Assembly: GCF_001563665.1 (NCBI RefSeq)
Contig: NZ_KQ961870.1
Location: 1 to 6,686, forward strand
Direction: 5' to 3'
Origin: Gardnerella vaginalis
GTDB lineage: Bacteria > Actinomycetota > Actinomycetes > Actinomycetales > Bifidobacteriaceae
Length of the DNA stretch: 6,686 nucleotides
Part shown: in pieces, positions 1 through 4,906 of the stretch
Numbering within the stretch: position 1 is the first letter of the stretch
How the letters are laid out: every line of letters starts with the position of its first letter
Made by a program: the position numbers and the translations under genes
The notes under the pieces: generated by a model
Seen by the model: only the letters and a program-made list of their open reading frames with translations
What the model was told of the DNA's origin: nothing
Databases searched by the model: none

Positions 1-2
1 GT

Positions 3-47
3 GATAGTTATCCGATAGATGATGTTTTTGAAGAGCTTGAATGCTGA
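3..47 (+). CDS. C-terminal end of a probable type II antitoxin (partial at window edge)
   Basis: Only the last 14 codons are present, reading DSYPIDDVFEELEC and then TGA at 45-47. A short acidic, hydrophobic tail of the type 'YPIDDVFEELE' is common at the C-terminus of RelB/DinJ-like and Phd-like antitoxins, the part that wraps the cognate toxin. The identification rests mainly on the neighbour: a RelE/ParE-like toxin remnant follows directly on the same strand. An ATG at 41-43 overlaps the antitoxin end, the usual coupled arrangement, but that frame stops after 16 codons. The N-terminal DNA-binding part lies outside the window, so the antitoxin subfamily cannot be set. Confidence 0.45.
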   Translation, partial: DSYPIDDVFEELEC

Positions 48-51
48 TTAG

Positions 52-198
52 CAGTCGTGGTGTGAAATTGGTTTTAGAAGAATACGCGTAAAAAATTATT
101 ACGTTTATTTTTGGGTTGATGAGAATAGAAAAGAAGTTGAAATACTTGCGGTTATTTACGTGAGAAGAGACCAAGCTAAACAACTGGAACAATTGTAA
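52..198 (+). pseudogene. RelE/ParE-family toxin, C-terminal remnant
   Basis: This open frame of 48 codons has no start codon of its own; an in-frame TAG lies at 49-51. From about residue 6 it reads IGFRRIRVKNYYVYFWVDE, then an acidic-hydrophobic strand VEILAVIYVRRD and a QLEQL end. The order 'R-hVKNYxhxFxVDExxxxVEILxhhYxRRD' is the C-terminal beta-sheet and final helix of RelE/ParE ribosome-dependent or gyrase-targeting toxins, which are normally about 85-110 residues long. Only about 43 recognisable residues remain, and they begin within a few bases of the antitoxin stop. The N-terminal half therefore appears deleted and the toxin should be inactive. The last catalytic-region residues (RRD) survive. 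The family call is fairly secure; RelE versus ParE cannot be decided. Confidence 0.6.
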
Positions 199-340
199 TG
201 TAAATGTTGTTATTAAGCTAATCTTAAATCTTTTTGCGATATTTCCTATCGTTAAACAATGCACCCAGTATTCATAGTGTGCACTCAAAAAAGAGTAGCT
301 ATACTCGTAAGTTCTTTCAATCTATGTGGAGAGCGTTTGC
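199..340. other. Intergenic stretch without a gene; carries short pieces of the nearby repeat
   Basis: I see no credible coding frame here. Two short matches to the 341-477 repeat occur. TATCGTTAAA at 247-256 is identical to the start of that repeat's conserved core at 405-414. TGCACCCAG at 260-268 is a perfect inverted match to CTGGGTGCA at 362-370. They may be leftovers of an older, rearranged copy, or chance. Confidence 0.4.
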
Positions 341-477
341 TTGATATCAAAAGCTTAATAGCTGGGTGCAAGTTTGCCCTTATGTAGCAGGGTTTAGCGA
401 GGGCTATCGTTAAAAGGTTTAGCGTGTGGCGGCTTTAGGCTGGCTTGGTGTGGTGTTTGAACGTGTTTTGTCTGTTT
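341..477. repeat. Long direct repeat, copy A (left side of the cargo genes)
   Basis: This block aligns without gaps, at a constant offset of 6017 bases, to 6358-6494. I counted 97/120 identical bases over 341-460 and a weaker 11/17 over 461-477. A 30-base stretch at 405-434 is identical to 6422-6451; it starts TATCGTTAAAAGGTTTAGCG. Inside the block GGTTTAGCG occurs twice (391-399 and 416-424), and there is a near-palindrome TGCAAGTTTGC at 368-378, which is fully symmetric in copy B (GCAAATTTGC). No protein frame is preserved between copies, so this is a non-coding repeat. It could be a dispersed intergenic element, a structured RNA or a recombination border; nothing in the sequence decides between them. 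Confidence 0.8.
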
Positions 478-739
478 CTTACTCGAGTTCCTATTGATTT
501 AGTTGCTTATGTTTTGAGGAACAAACCGTTGCAATAGTCGTAAAAAAGTTCCCTACATTATTTGCATTCTTATGCTGTTACAGTTGGTAACTATAGTGTT
601 TCATCTTGTTTCTTTTTCCGTTGCAAATTATTTGTTAGTTTGTAATTAGGCGGTATCTAAATCAACTGTTTCAATACTAATTTGGTTTCCGTCAAGTAAT
701 TTCATGATGTGTAATAAGTGATTTGAAAGGAGTTGTGTT
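478..739. other. Leader region of the XRE gene, no gene seen
   Basis: No coding frame is convincing in this stretch. A possible promoter is TTGTTA at 632-637, 16 bases, then TATCTA at 654-659. This is a poor match to consensus and would leave a leader of about 75 bases. No clear operator palindrome for the XRE protein was found. Confidence 0.25.
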
Positions 740-1384
740 ATGAGTAGTGTGATATCTTTGGGAGAAAAAATTAGAAAGGCTCGTCTGGAAGCCAGGTTGA
801 CGCAGGAGGAGCTCTCGGAATTATTGATGGTATCTCGTGCTGCTATAGCAAAATGGGAAACGAATCGGGGTTTGCCGGATATCGAGAATCTGAAATTTAT
901 TGCATCTGCTTTAAACGTGAGTGTTGATTATCTTTTGGATGAGAACAATAGCGTTGATTTTTCTATTATTAAGAAGCCTATTAATCTCAATAAATATGGT
1001 TTCGACGGTGGGTTGAGCAGTTTTAAGAAGTCGAAAATTAAAGAGCAGATTGTCCTAGATGAATATCCTGACTCAGAAATCAATATGCTAACTGTTGTTA
1101 AGACTTATAACAGTTCATCTGAGAAAATGGTGGATAATTTTGTTGGATGGTTTTCTACTCTCTTTGGAGGATTGCCATTGTTTGGCATATATGATTTCAG
1201 TAAAGCTGTCTCCACTCTTGGGACTGATCAGTATTATTTGGTGGATAAAAAAGATAAGCAGTATTTCGTGCTTATAACTGATGAGTATATTATTAGCAGA
1301 ATTATGGGAGTGACGTTTAATAGTAAAAAGTTCCGTATTGGAGATAAGGAATTTATGAAAGTTGGTAAGCTTCGTAATAAGTAG
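740..1384 (+). CDS. XRE-family transcriptional regulator with an uncharacterised C-terminal domain
   Basis: This 214-residue protein has a Cro/C1-type helix-turn-helix at about residues 8-65. The TQEELSELLMVSRAAIAKWE stretch (21-40) carries the scaffold and recognition helices, and DIENLKFIASALNVSVDYLL completes the five-helix fold. Residues 66-95 look like a linker. Residues 96-214 form a second domain with a hydrophobic GWFSTLFGGLPLFGIYDF segment (136-153) and alternating beta-like strands (QYYLVDKKDKQYFVLITDEY; KKFRIGDKEFMKVG). From memory, similar tails occur on XRE regulators of Gram-positive gut bacteria, but I know no function for them. The start is supported by GAAAGGAG at 725-732, seven bases before the ATG. 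The gene stands alone, convergent with the transporter operon across an IS remnant. It probably represses its own or nearby promoters, but the target is not shown by the sequence. Confidence 0.85.
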   Translation: MSSVISLGEKIRKARLEARLTQEELSELLMVSRAAIAKWETNRGLPDIENLKFIASALNVSVDYLLDENNSVDFSIIKKPINLNKYGFDGGLSSFKKSKIKEQIVLDEYPDSEINMLTVVKTYNSSSEKMVDNFVGWFSTLFGGLPLFGIYDFSKAVSTLGTDQYYLVDKKDKQYFVLITDEYIISRIMGVTFNSKKFRIGDKEFMKVGKLRNK

Positions 1385-1398
1385 TAAATGGCAGGGGT

Positions 1399-1423
1399 TG
1401 ATATGTACCCAGAAAACTGGACA
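1399..1423 (+). repeat. Terminal inverted repeat at the transposase 3' end of the IS3-like remnant
   Basis: It reads TGATATGTACCC followed by AGAAAACTGGACA, and pairs with 1582-1606 at 19 of 25 positions. It lies just beyond the OrfB stop codon (1441-1443), as expected for the right end of an IS3-family element read on the minus strand. Confidence 0.75.
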
Positions 1424-1440
1424 CATGTTTTGACACGGGG

Positions 1441-1563
1441 TCAACAGATGGATGCCATCCTGTACCTTAAGGGAGTCATCCATTTTGTTTTCTTCTGGAT
1501 CCTGCAATTGTTGTAGTAATCTATATATTCACTTTCCAATTTGAATTTAAAACTATAGCGCAA
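1441..1563 (-). pseudogene. Fused OrfA start / OrfB end of an IS3-family transposase (40-codon remnant)
   Basis: Read on the minus strand from a TTG at 1563-1561, the frame starts LRYSFKFKLE. This matches the typical IS150-type OrfA N-terminus ('M-K/R-YSFEFKL'). It runs directly into SEYIDYYNNCRIQKKTKW and MTPLRYRMASIC, then TGA. The second part is the hallmark C-terminus of the IS3-family OrfB integrase domain (YIxYYNxxRIQxKxKWMxPxxYR). The catalytic DDE residues and the OrfA helix-turn-helix are absent. In intact elements OrfB is made by a -1 frameshift from OrfA; here the deletion has joined the two in frame. An AAGGAGG-type ribosome site precedes the TTG by only a few bases. The 40-residue product is unlikely to have a function. 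Confidence 0.7.
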
Positions 1564-1564
1564 T

Positions 1565-1598
1565 ACCCTCCTTACTGGTTTTGTCCAGTAAAGAGGGT
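1565..1598 (-). other. Stem-loop at the IS left end covering the transposase ribosome site
   Basis: Positions 1565-1578 pair with 1585-1598 at 13 of 14 positions around a 6-base loop. On the minus strand the 3' arm contains AAGGAGG, the OrfA ribosome site. A transcript entering from outside, such as read-through from the lanFEG-like operon, would fold and hide that site. Some IS elements are known to block read-through expression this way. No U-run follows either arm, so it is not a typical intrinsic terminator, though it could still impede convergent transcription. Confidence 0.6.
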
Positions 1599-1606
1599 GC
1601 ATATCA
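1582..1606 (-). repeat. Terminal inverted repeat at the transposase 5' end of the IS3-like remnant
   Basis: Read on the minus strand it is TGATATGCACCC followed by TCTTTACTGGACA. It is the partner of 1399-1423 and overlaps the outer arm of the stem-loop at 1565-1598. Confidence 0.75.
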
Positions 1607-1748
1607 ATTTAGACAAGGGTGTGTGTTTGTTTTACTGATTGCTTATCTTATTAAACAAAGCGCGCAAACAAACAGTGTTGTGTTAGACGTGTTTTTAGGT
1701 TTGCATCTGCATTTGTTATTTCGCTGCACTATTATTTAGGATTCCTTG

Positions 1749-2513
1749 TTATCTCATCTCTTTTTTACCAAATTGTGTTATTGCAATCAAAAATACAAAC
1801 ACAGATATTGCAATTGCACATGGCAAAAATGGTATAAGATTAAATCCGTTTCCTAATCCTGTTGATGTAACTGCATGTAGAGAGCGGGAAACCATATATC
1901 CGCTGTAACAATAAGGATAAACTATCCAAAGTGGAGTATTTGCTATTAATACGCCAGGAATCACAAGAAGTATATTTAATCCAACGGATAACATTGACTT
2001 TTCAAAAAGCACAGTAATAGCCCACATGACTATTACGCTTGGAATCATAGTCAAAAACAGAGTTAAACACCATTTTAGTAGATACATAATTGGTAGCGTT
2101 TCTGTAACTCCTGTGCTACTGGTTGCAAACAATCCTGCTATAACGAATACGGCAAAAAATACAACCATTTCCATAAGCAAATAAAATAACAATACGCAAA
2201 ATTTTGCAGCAGAAATCGCGTATCTGCTAACAGGCAGTGCCAGCATTTTTAGTATTCCGTTATTGCTTGTTTCTCGTCCTGCAATCATCACGCAAATAAC
2301 AATCATACTAAGTGGAAGCAGATAATATGAGTAGACTAATGCGCTTTGAATAAACATAGCAGCCCATGGGTGTGTATATTCTGGAGTGAAGTAGCTATGA
2401 AGACTTGCTACACCAGATACAACCACAATTAGCGGTGCAATAAAAATCAAAGGAATAATTTTACTACGCTTTACTTTCTTAAATTCGATTCTAAGAAGTT
2501 CAAAAAATCTCAT
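1749..2513 (-). CDS. ABC-2 type permease of a lantibiotic-immunity (LanG/LanE-like) transporter
   Basis: From this start the protein has 254 residues and about six membrane spans (near 19-38, 60-79, 103-130, 146-168, 175-195, 227-247). A basic N-terminus (LLRIEFKKVKRSK) is typical of this permease class. The cytoplasmic stretch GRETSNNGILKMLALPVSR (79-97) follows span 2, as in the partner permease, and probably forms the coupling helix that contacts the ATPase. I place the start at 2513 because AAGGAG (2528-2523, minus strand) lies nine bases upstream. Upstream in-frame ATGs at 2519, 2534 and 2549 either sit too close to that site or have none. It is the third gene of the operon, 59 bases after permease 1. 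With the ATPase it should form a complex that expels membrane-bound peptide. LanG versus LanE is not certain. Confidence 0.8.
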   Translation of the reverse strand: MRFFELLRIEFKKVKRSKIIPLIFIAPLIVVVSGVASLHSYFTPEYTHPWAAMFIQSALVYSYYLLPLSMIVICVMIAGRETSNNGILKMLALPVSRYAISAAKFCVLLFYLLMEMVVFFAVFVIAGLFATSSTGVTETLPIMYLLKWCLTLFLTMIPSVIVMWAITVLFEKSMLSVGLNILLVIPGVLIANTPLWIVYPYCYSGYMVSRSLHAVTSTGLGNGFNLIPFLPCAIAISVFVFLIAITQFGKKEMR

Positions 2514-2522
2514 TTTCATAAT

Positions 2523-2528
2523 CTCCTT
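2523..2528 (-). promoter_or_regulatory. Ribosome binding site that decides the start of permease 2
   Basis: AAGGAG on the minus strand sits nine bases before the ATG at 2513-2511 and only three before the ATG at 2519-2517. It lies inside the longer open frame starting at 2549 or 2534, which argues against those starts. Confidence 0.65.
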
Positions 2529-2572
2529 ATTCATAGTTATATAGTTCAAGTTTTTACTTATAGAGCGTGTTT

Positions 2573-3298
2573 TTATTCATAGTGCAGGTTCTTAGCTGCC
2601 CACAATCCAGAACATAAAAACAGAAGTGTTTCAACTATGGATACGATTACGACCGTAGTATTAGGTTGCGCGCTCATGGCAACTGCTGGTTTTAACATAA
2701 CGATAAAAGGTGATGCCATAAAAAACACAATGTCTGAAGAAGCCAATGCCATGCCGCTTAAAAATCCTGCTACACCAATTCCAAGCGTTACCCACATGTT
2801 TTCAAATCGTGATGATACAAAAATCATAAAGGACAATACAGGCATTGACGTAATAAATGAATATGCAGCAAAAGATATAAGAGTACTTACATTAAACGTG
2901 CCTTGCGGCAAATCTGTTACACCGATTTTTGCAAGTGCTAAATTTTGTATGCAAATAGCGATTAGTAACAGAACAGTCAGCAGCATAAATTTGCATAGGT
3001 ACATAGTTGGAACACTCATAGGAAGCATATGCATCTTTTTTACTGCATTTCCCTTAAATTCCAAGTTGTAGATAATACATGCGGCGACTATTATGCCGAA
3101 CATGTTTAACACCATAATCATGCCGTAAAGCTGTGTAAGAAGAATATCCATAGGAGCTAAAGGCAGGTTTAATAATGTATTTTTTCGCACAATAAAATTC
3201 ACAAAAGCGTACGCTGCTCCCATAATTCCAATAGCAATCATAAGAGCTATAAAGCCAGTTCTCTTGCATTTTTTTAGTTCGATTACAAGCGTTTTCAT
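2573..3298 (-). CDS. ABC-2 type permease of a lantibiotic-immunity (LanE-like) transporter
   Basis: This 241-residue membrane protein has about six spans (near 14-36, 57-77, 100-125, 138-162, 169-200, 214-236). A short basic head (ELKKCKRTG) precedes span 1. After span 2 comes NLEFKGNAVKKMHMLPMS (78-95). It lines up with the GRE...NNGILKMLALPVS stretch of permease 2: acidic residue, G, K-M, L, P-x-S at similar spacing. The two proteins are thus diverged relatives that probably form the two halves of the channel. Its ATG overlaps the ATPase stop as ATGA (3298-3295), and only a weak ribosome site is visible, so it is probably translationally coupled to the ATPase. The family role is export or expulsion of lantibiotic-like peptides from the membrane. 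The exact substrate cannot be read from the sequence. Confidence 0.8.
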   Translation of the reverse strand: MKTLVIELKKCKRTGFIALMIAIGIMGAAYAFVNFIVRKNTLLNLPLAPMDILLTQLYGMIMVLNMFGIIVAACIIYNLEFKGNAVKKMHMLPMSVPTMYLCKFMLLTVLLLIAICIQNLALAKIGVTDLPQGTFNVSTLISFAAYSFITSMPVLSFMIFVSSRFENMWVTLGIGVAGFLSGMALASSDIVFFMASPFIVMLKPAVAMSAQPNTTVVIVSIVETLLFLCSGLWAAKNLHYE

Positions 3299-4059
3299 AG
3301 TCTTGCACTCTGCTTCCTGATCTTATTGTCTTCATCAATCATGGATAGGAACATATCTTCCAAATTGTCGGAAGCAAAACCAGATTGTAATGCATGCTGT
3401 CGTAGTTCATCTAAACTACCTTCAAATAACAAGTGTCCGTGATTAAGTATTCCAATATCATCTGCAATAAGCTCAATTTCGGATAGCATATGAGAAGAAA
3501 TAAGAATAGTGCAATCGTAAAGATCTGGCAGTGACTTAATCAGATTTCGGATTTCGTGTATGCCAGATGGATCGAGTCCATTTGTTGGCTCATCTAAAAT
3601 CAAAATAGGTGGTCTACCAAGCAATGCTCCAGCAAGACCAAGCCTTTGCTTCATGCCAAGCGAATATTTTTTTGCAAGACGGTCTGCAAACTCAGAAAGA
3701 CCCACTAATTCTAATGCGTCATCAACTGCACTCTTAGGTAGTTCTAAAATGCGACGTATAATGTCAAGATTTTCTCTACCTGTTAGATTTGCATAGAAAG
3801 ATGGTGATTCAATAAATGAGCCTATTTCTTTCAAAATAGGTATGCGGTCGGTAGGAAACTGCTTTCCATCGATTGTAAATACACCTTTTGTTGGAGATGT
3901 AAGCCCTAGGAGCATTTTCATTGTTGTAGATTTTCCAGCTCCATTTGGCCCAAGAAAGCCGTAAATGCTGCCTTTGCGAATATGAAGTGAAACATCATTA
4001 ACAGCAATAAATGATTTGTATTTTTTGGTTAAATGTTCTGTTGTAACAATATTGTTCAT
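3295..4059 (-). CDS. ATP-binding subunit of a lantibiotic-immunity (LanF/BcrA-type) ABC transporter
   Basis: This 254-residue protein is a complete nucleotide-binding domain with a short C-terminal extension. Walker A is GPNGAGKST (37-45). The degenerate signature is YSLGMKQR (132-139), the Walker B is ILILDEP (152-158, catalytic E157), the D-loop is GLD (161-163) and the switch histidine is H190 in ISSH. Where most ABC ATPases have a Q-loop glutamine, this one reads IGSFIESPSFY (79-89), with E84. That glutamate 'E-loop' is a described mark of lantibiotic-immunity ATPases (LanF). The start is backed by GAAAGGAG (4075-4068), eight bases upstream. It is first in the operon, overlaps permease 1 by four bases, and is divergent from the regulator gene. 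It should power removal of a membrane-active peptide; LanF-like exporters of bacitracin-type drugs are the main alternative. Confidence 0.9.
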   Translation of the reverse strand: MNNIVTTEHLTKKYKSFIAVNDVSLHIRKGSIYGFLGPNGAGKSTTMKMLLGLTSPTKGVFTIDGKQFPTDRIPILKEIGSFIESPSFYANLTGRENLDIIRRILELPKSAVDDALELVGLSEFADRLAKKYSLGMKQRLGLAGALLGRPPILILDEPTNGLDPSGIHEIRNLIKSLPDLYDCTILISSHMLSEIELIADDIGILNHGHLLFEGSLDELRQHALQSGFASDNLEDMFLSMIDEDNKIRKQSARL

Positions 4060-4060
4060 G

Positions 4061-4092
4061 GCAATATCTCCTTTCAGGATTTATGATATTGC
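4061..4092 (-). promoter_or_regulatory. Inverted repeat enclosing the ribosome site of the ABC ATPase gene
   Basis: GCAATATC (4061-4068) and GATATTGC (4085-4092) are perfect 8-base inverted repeats with a 16-base loop. On the minus-strand transcript the loop carries most of GAAAGGAG. The structure may present or limit the ribosome site, provided that transcription starts upstream of 4092. If it starts within the repeat, the hairpin cannot form and the symmetry may instead be a DNA site. Confidence 0.35.
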
Positions 4093-4118
4093 GTCAACCT
4101 TTCTACAACATTCTCTTC

Positions 4119-4138
4119 ACCTTACATCTACCTTACAT
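4119..4138. promoter_or_regulatory. Tandem direct repeat, likely binding site of the adjacent OmpR-type regulator
   Basis: ACCTTACAT occurs at 4119-4127 and again at 4130-4138, an 11-bp period; the full 11-base units match at 10 of 11 positions. Tandem half-sites one helical turn apart are the classic target of OmpR/PhoB-family dimers. The midpoint (4128.5) is at the centre of the 139-bp divergent spacer (4129), 60-61 bases from each start codon, so a single dimer could act on both promoters. Assignment to the neighbouring regulator is inference. Confidence 0.7.
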
Positions 4139-4170
4139 TTTTATGCGAGGTCAAAAAATGAATATTCACA

Positions 4171-4179
4171 TGGCATAAT
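4171..4179 (+). promoter_or_regulatory. Possible extended -10 of the regulator-kinase operon
   Basis: TGGCATAAT has the TG-N-CATAAT form of an extended -10. No good -35 lies 16-18 bases upstream, which suits activated or extended -10 promoters. Transcription would start near 4186, leaving a leader of only about 13 bases that just includes the AGGGGG ribosome site (4187-4192). This tight spacing weakens the call. Confidence 0.35.
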
Positions 4180-4198
4180 ATATGTTAGGGGGCGCTCA

Positions 4199-4900
4199 AT
4201 GAATCAGGATAATTATTTGTTGAACAAGCATCTGCTACTTGTTGATGATGAGCAGGAACTTTTAGATATGGTTGTATCCATATTAAATGAATATGGTTTT
4301 TATAATATAACGACTGCAAAAAGTATGAAAGATGCCGTAGAAGCAACACAAAAATTACGTCCAGAATTAGCAATCCTTGATGTTATGCTCCCCGACGGTA
4401 ATGGGTTTGAGCTAATGAAGCAGATAAAACAATATAGTGATTGTCCTATTTTATTCCTTACTGCTTGCGGTGAAGATGAAGATAAGTTTAAGGGATTTGA
4501 CTTAGGAGCAGACGATTATATTGTAAAGCCTTTTCTTCCAAAAGAGCTAACGTTTCGCATTATGGCAATTTTAAGACGAAGTTACAAGAGTGAAAATCCC
4601 ATTGTTAAACTGAAGAATAGTCAGATTGATTTTTCTTCTGCCCAAGTAATAAAAAACAACGAACATATTCCGCTTACAGCCAAAGAACACGATTTACTTT
4701 CTGCTTTATATAGAAATGCGGGACATATTGTAACAATTGACGCGCTATGTGAAGCTGCATGGGGAGCTAATCCTTTTGGATATGAAAATTCTTTAATGGC
4801 ACATATACGTCGTATCAGAGAAAAAATAGAACTCAATCCATCGCAGCCTGTTTCTTTAGTAACAGTTAAAGGCTTAGGATATAAGCTTATTGTGGAGTAA
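4199..4900 (+). CDS. OmpR-family response regulator controlling the peptide-resistance transporter
   Basis: The product is 233 residues from the chosen start. The receiver domain (about 10-126) has the acidic pair D16-D17 in LLLVDDE, the phosphate-accepting D61 in AILDVMLPDGNG, T88 in LFLTA and K110 in IVKPF. All key residues are present. A winged-helix DNA-binding domain follows (about 135-233), with LTAKEHDLLSAL, the recognition helix around NSLMAHIRRIREKI (197-210) and the wing GLGYKL. The start is the ATG preceded by AGGGGG (4187-4192) at six bases. The frame is open back to 4016, but the extra residues are unlike any receiver domain and would run across the divergent control region and into the ATPase gene. 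It is co-transcribed with the kinase six bases downstream. By position it should bind the ACCTTACAT repeats and activate the transporter genes and perhaps its own. Confidence 0.93.
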   Translation: MNQDNYLLNKHLLLVDDEQELLDMVVSILNEYGFYNITTAKSMKDAVEATQKLRPELAILDVMLPDGNGFELMKQIKQYSDCPILFLTACGEDEDKFKGFDLGADDYIVKPFLPKELTFRIMAILRRSYKSENPIVKLKNSQIDFSSAQVIKNNEHIPLTAKEHDLLSALYRNAGHIVTIDALCEAAWGANPFGYENSLMAHIRRIREKIELNPSQPVSLVTVKGLGYKLIVE

Positions 4901-4906
4901 AGCAGA

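Larger units (their letters stand above)
1399..1606 (-). mobile_element. Internally deleted IS3-family element (IS150-like), MITE-sized, both ends kept
   Basis: Two 25-base terminal inverted repeats (1399-1423 and 1582-1606) match at 19/25 positions and both run TGATATG-Y-ACCC...ACTGGACA inward. The ends start TG and finish CA as in the IS3 family, and the GCACCC...GGAC pattern resembles the IS150 ends. Between them lies only the start of an OrfA-like frame joined to the end of an OrfB-like frame. A normal element of this group is about 1.2-1.5 kb, so more than 1 kb has been lost. No clear target duplication flanks these ends (GGT on the left, ATT on the right). If the ends are set one base inside the outer TGs of TGTACCC/GGGTGCA, ATAT flanks both sides. 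The element cannot make a working transposase. It could still be moved by a full-length relative elsewhere. Confidence 0.75.
4060..4198. promoter_or_regulatory. Divergent control region between transporter operon and two-component genes
   Basis: This 139-bp spacer separates the ATPase start (4059, minus) from the regulator start (4199, plus). It holds the tandem regulator box at its centre, an extended -10 for the right-hand operon, and the ribosome sites of both genes. For the left-hand operon the -10 is ambiguous: TATCAT (4088-4083) and CAATAT (4091-4086) are both possible. A TTGTAG at 4108-4103 could be a weak -35. Weak -35 elements fit promoters that depend on an activator. Confidence 0.6.

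Noticed and set aside
341..350. TTGATATCAA as a preferred insertion target, since the outer bases of the IS remnant would rejoin to the same palindrome
   Set aside because: The TGATAT bases are better explained as the true IS ends, as in IS150-type termini that extend outside the GCACCC block. The match at 341-350 is then probably chance.
199..739. Hidden lantibiotic precursor, CRISPR array, tRNA or riboswitch in the long gene-free stretches (also 1607-1748 and 6305-6666)
   Set aside because: I saw no small frame with a leader and a Cys/Ser/Thr-rich core, no regularly spaced repeats, no tRNA cloverleaf and no riboswitch core motif in these regions.
1115..1507. Minus-strand open frame of 130 codons across the XRE gene end and IS remnant
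   Set aside because: It uses a different frame from the real OrfB tail and has no family features; its apparent start lies within the IS remnant.
1403..1516. Plus-strand 37-codon frame (starts MYPENWTHVL) as a small peptide gene
   Set aside because: It begins inside the IS inverted repeat and runs antisense to the OrfB remnant, with no ribosome site and no leader-peptide or Cys/Ser/Thr-rich core.
1624..1674. TGTTTGTTT / AAACAAACA inverted repeat as a terminator for the transporter operon
   Set aside because: The stem is A/T-dominated with a loop of more than 30 bases and no U-run placed for the minus strand. It is too weak to call.
4016..4198. Extended N-terminus for the response regulator
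   Set aside because: The frame is open, but these codons cross the divergent control region and overlap the ATPase start. There is no ribosome site at 4016, and the receiver domain fits the ATG at 4199 with its AGGGGG site.
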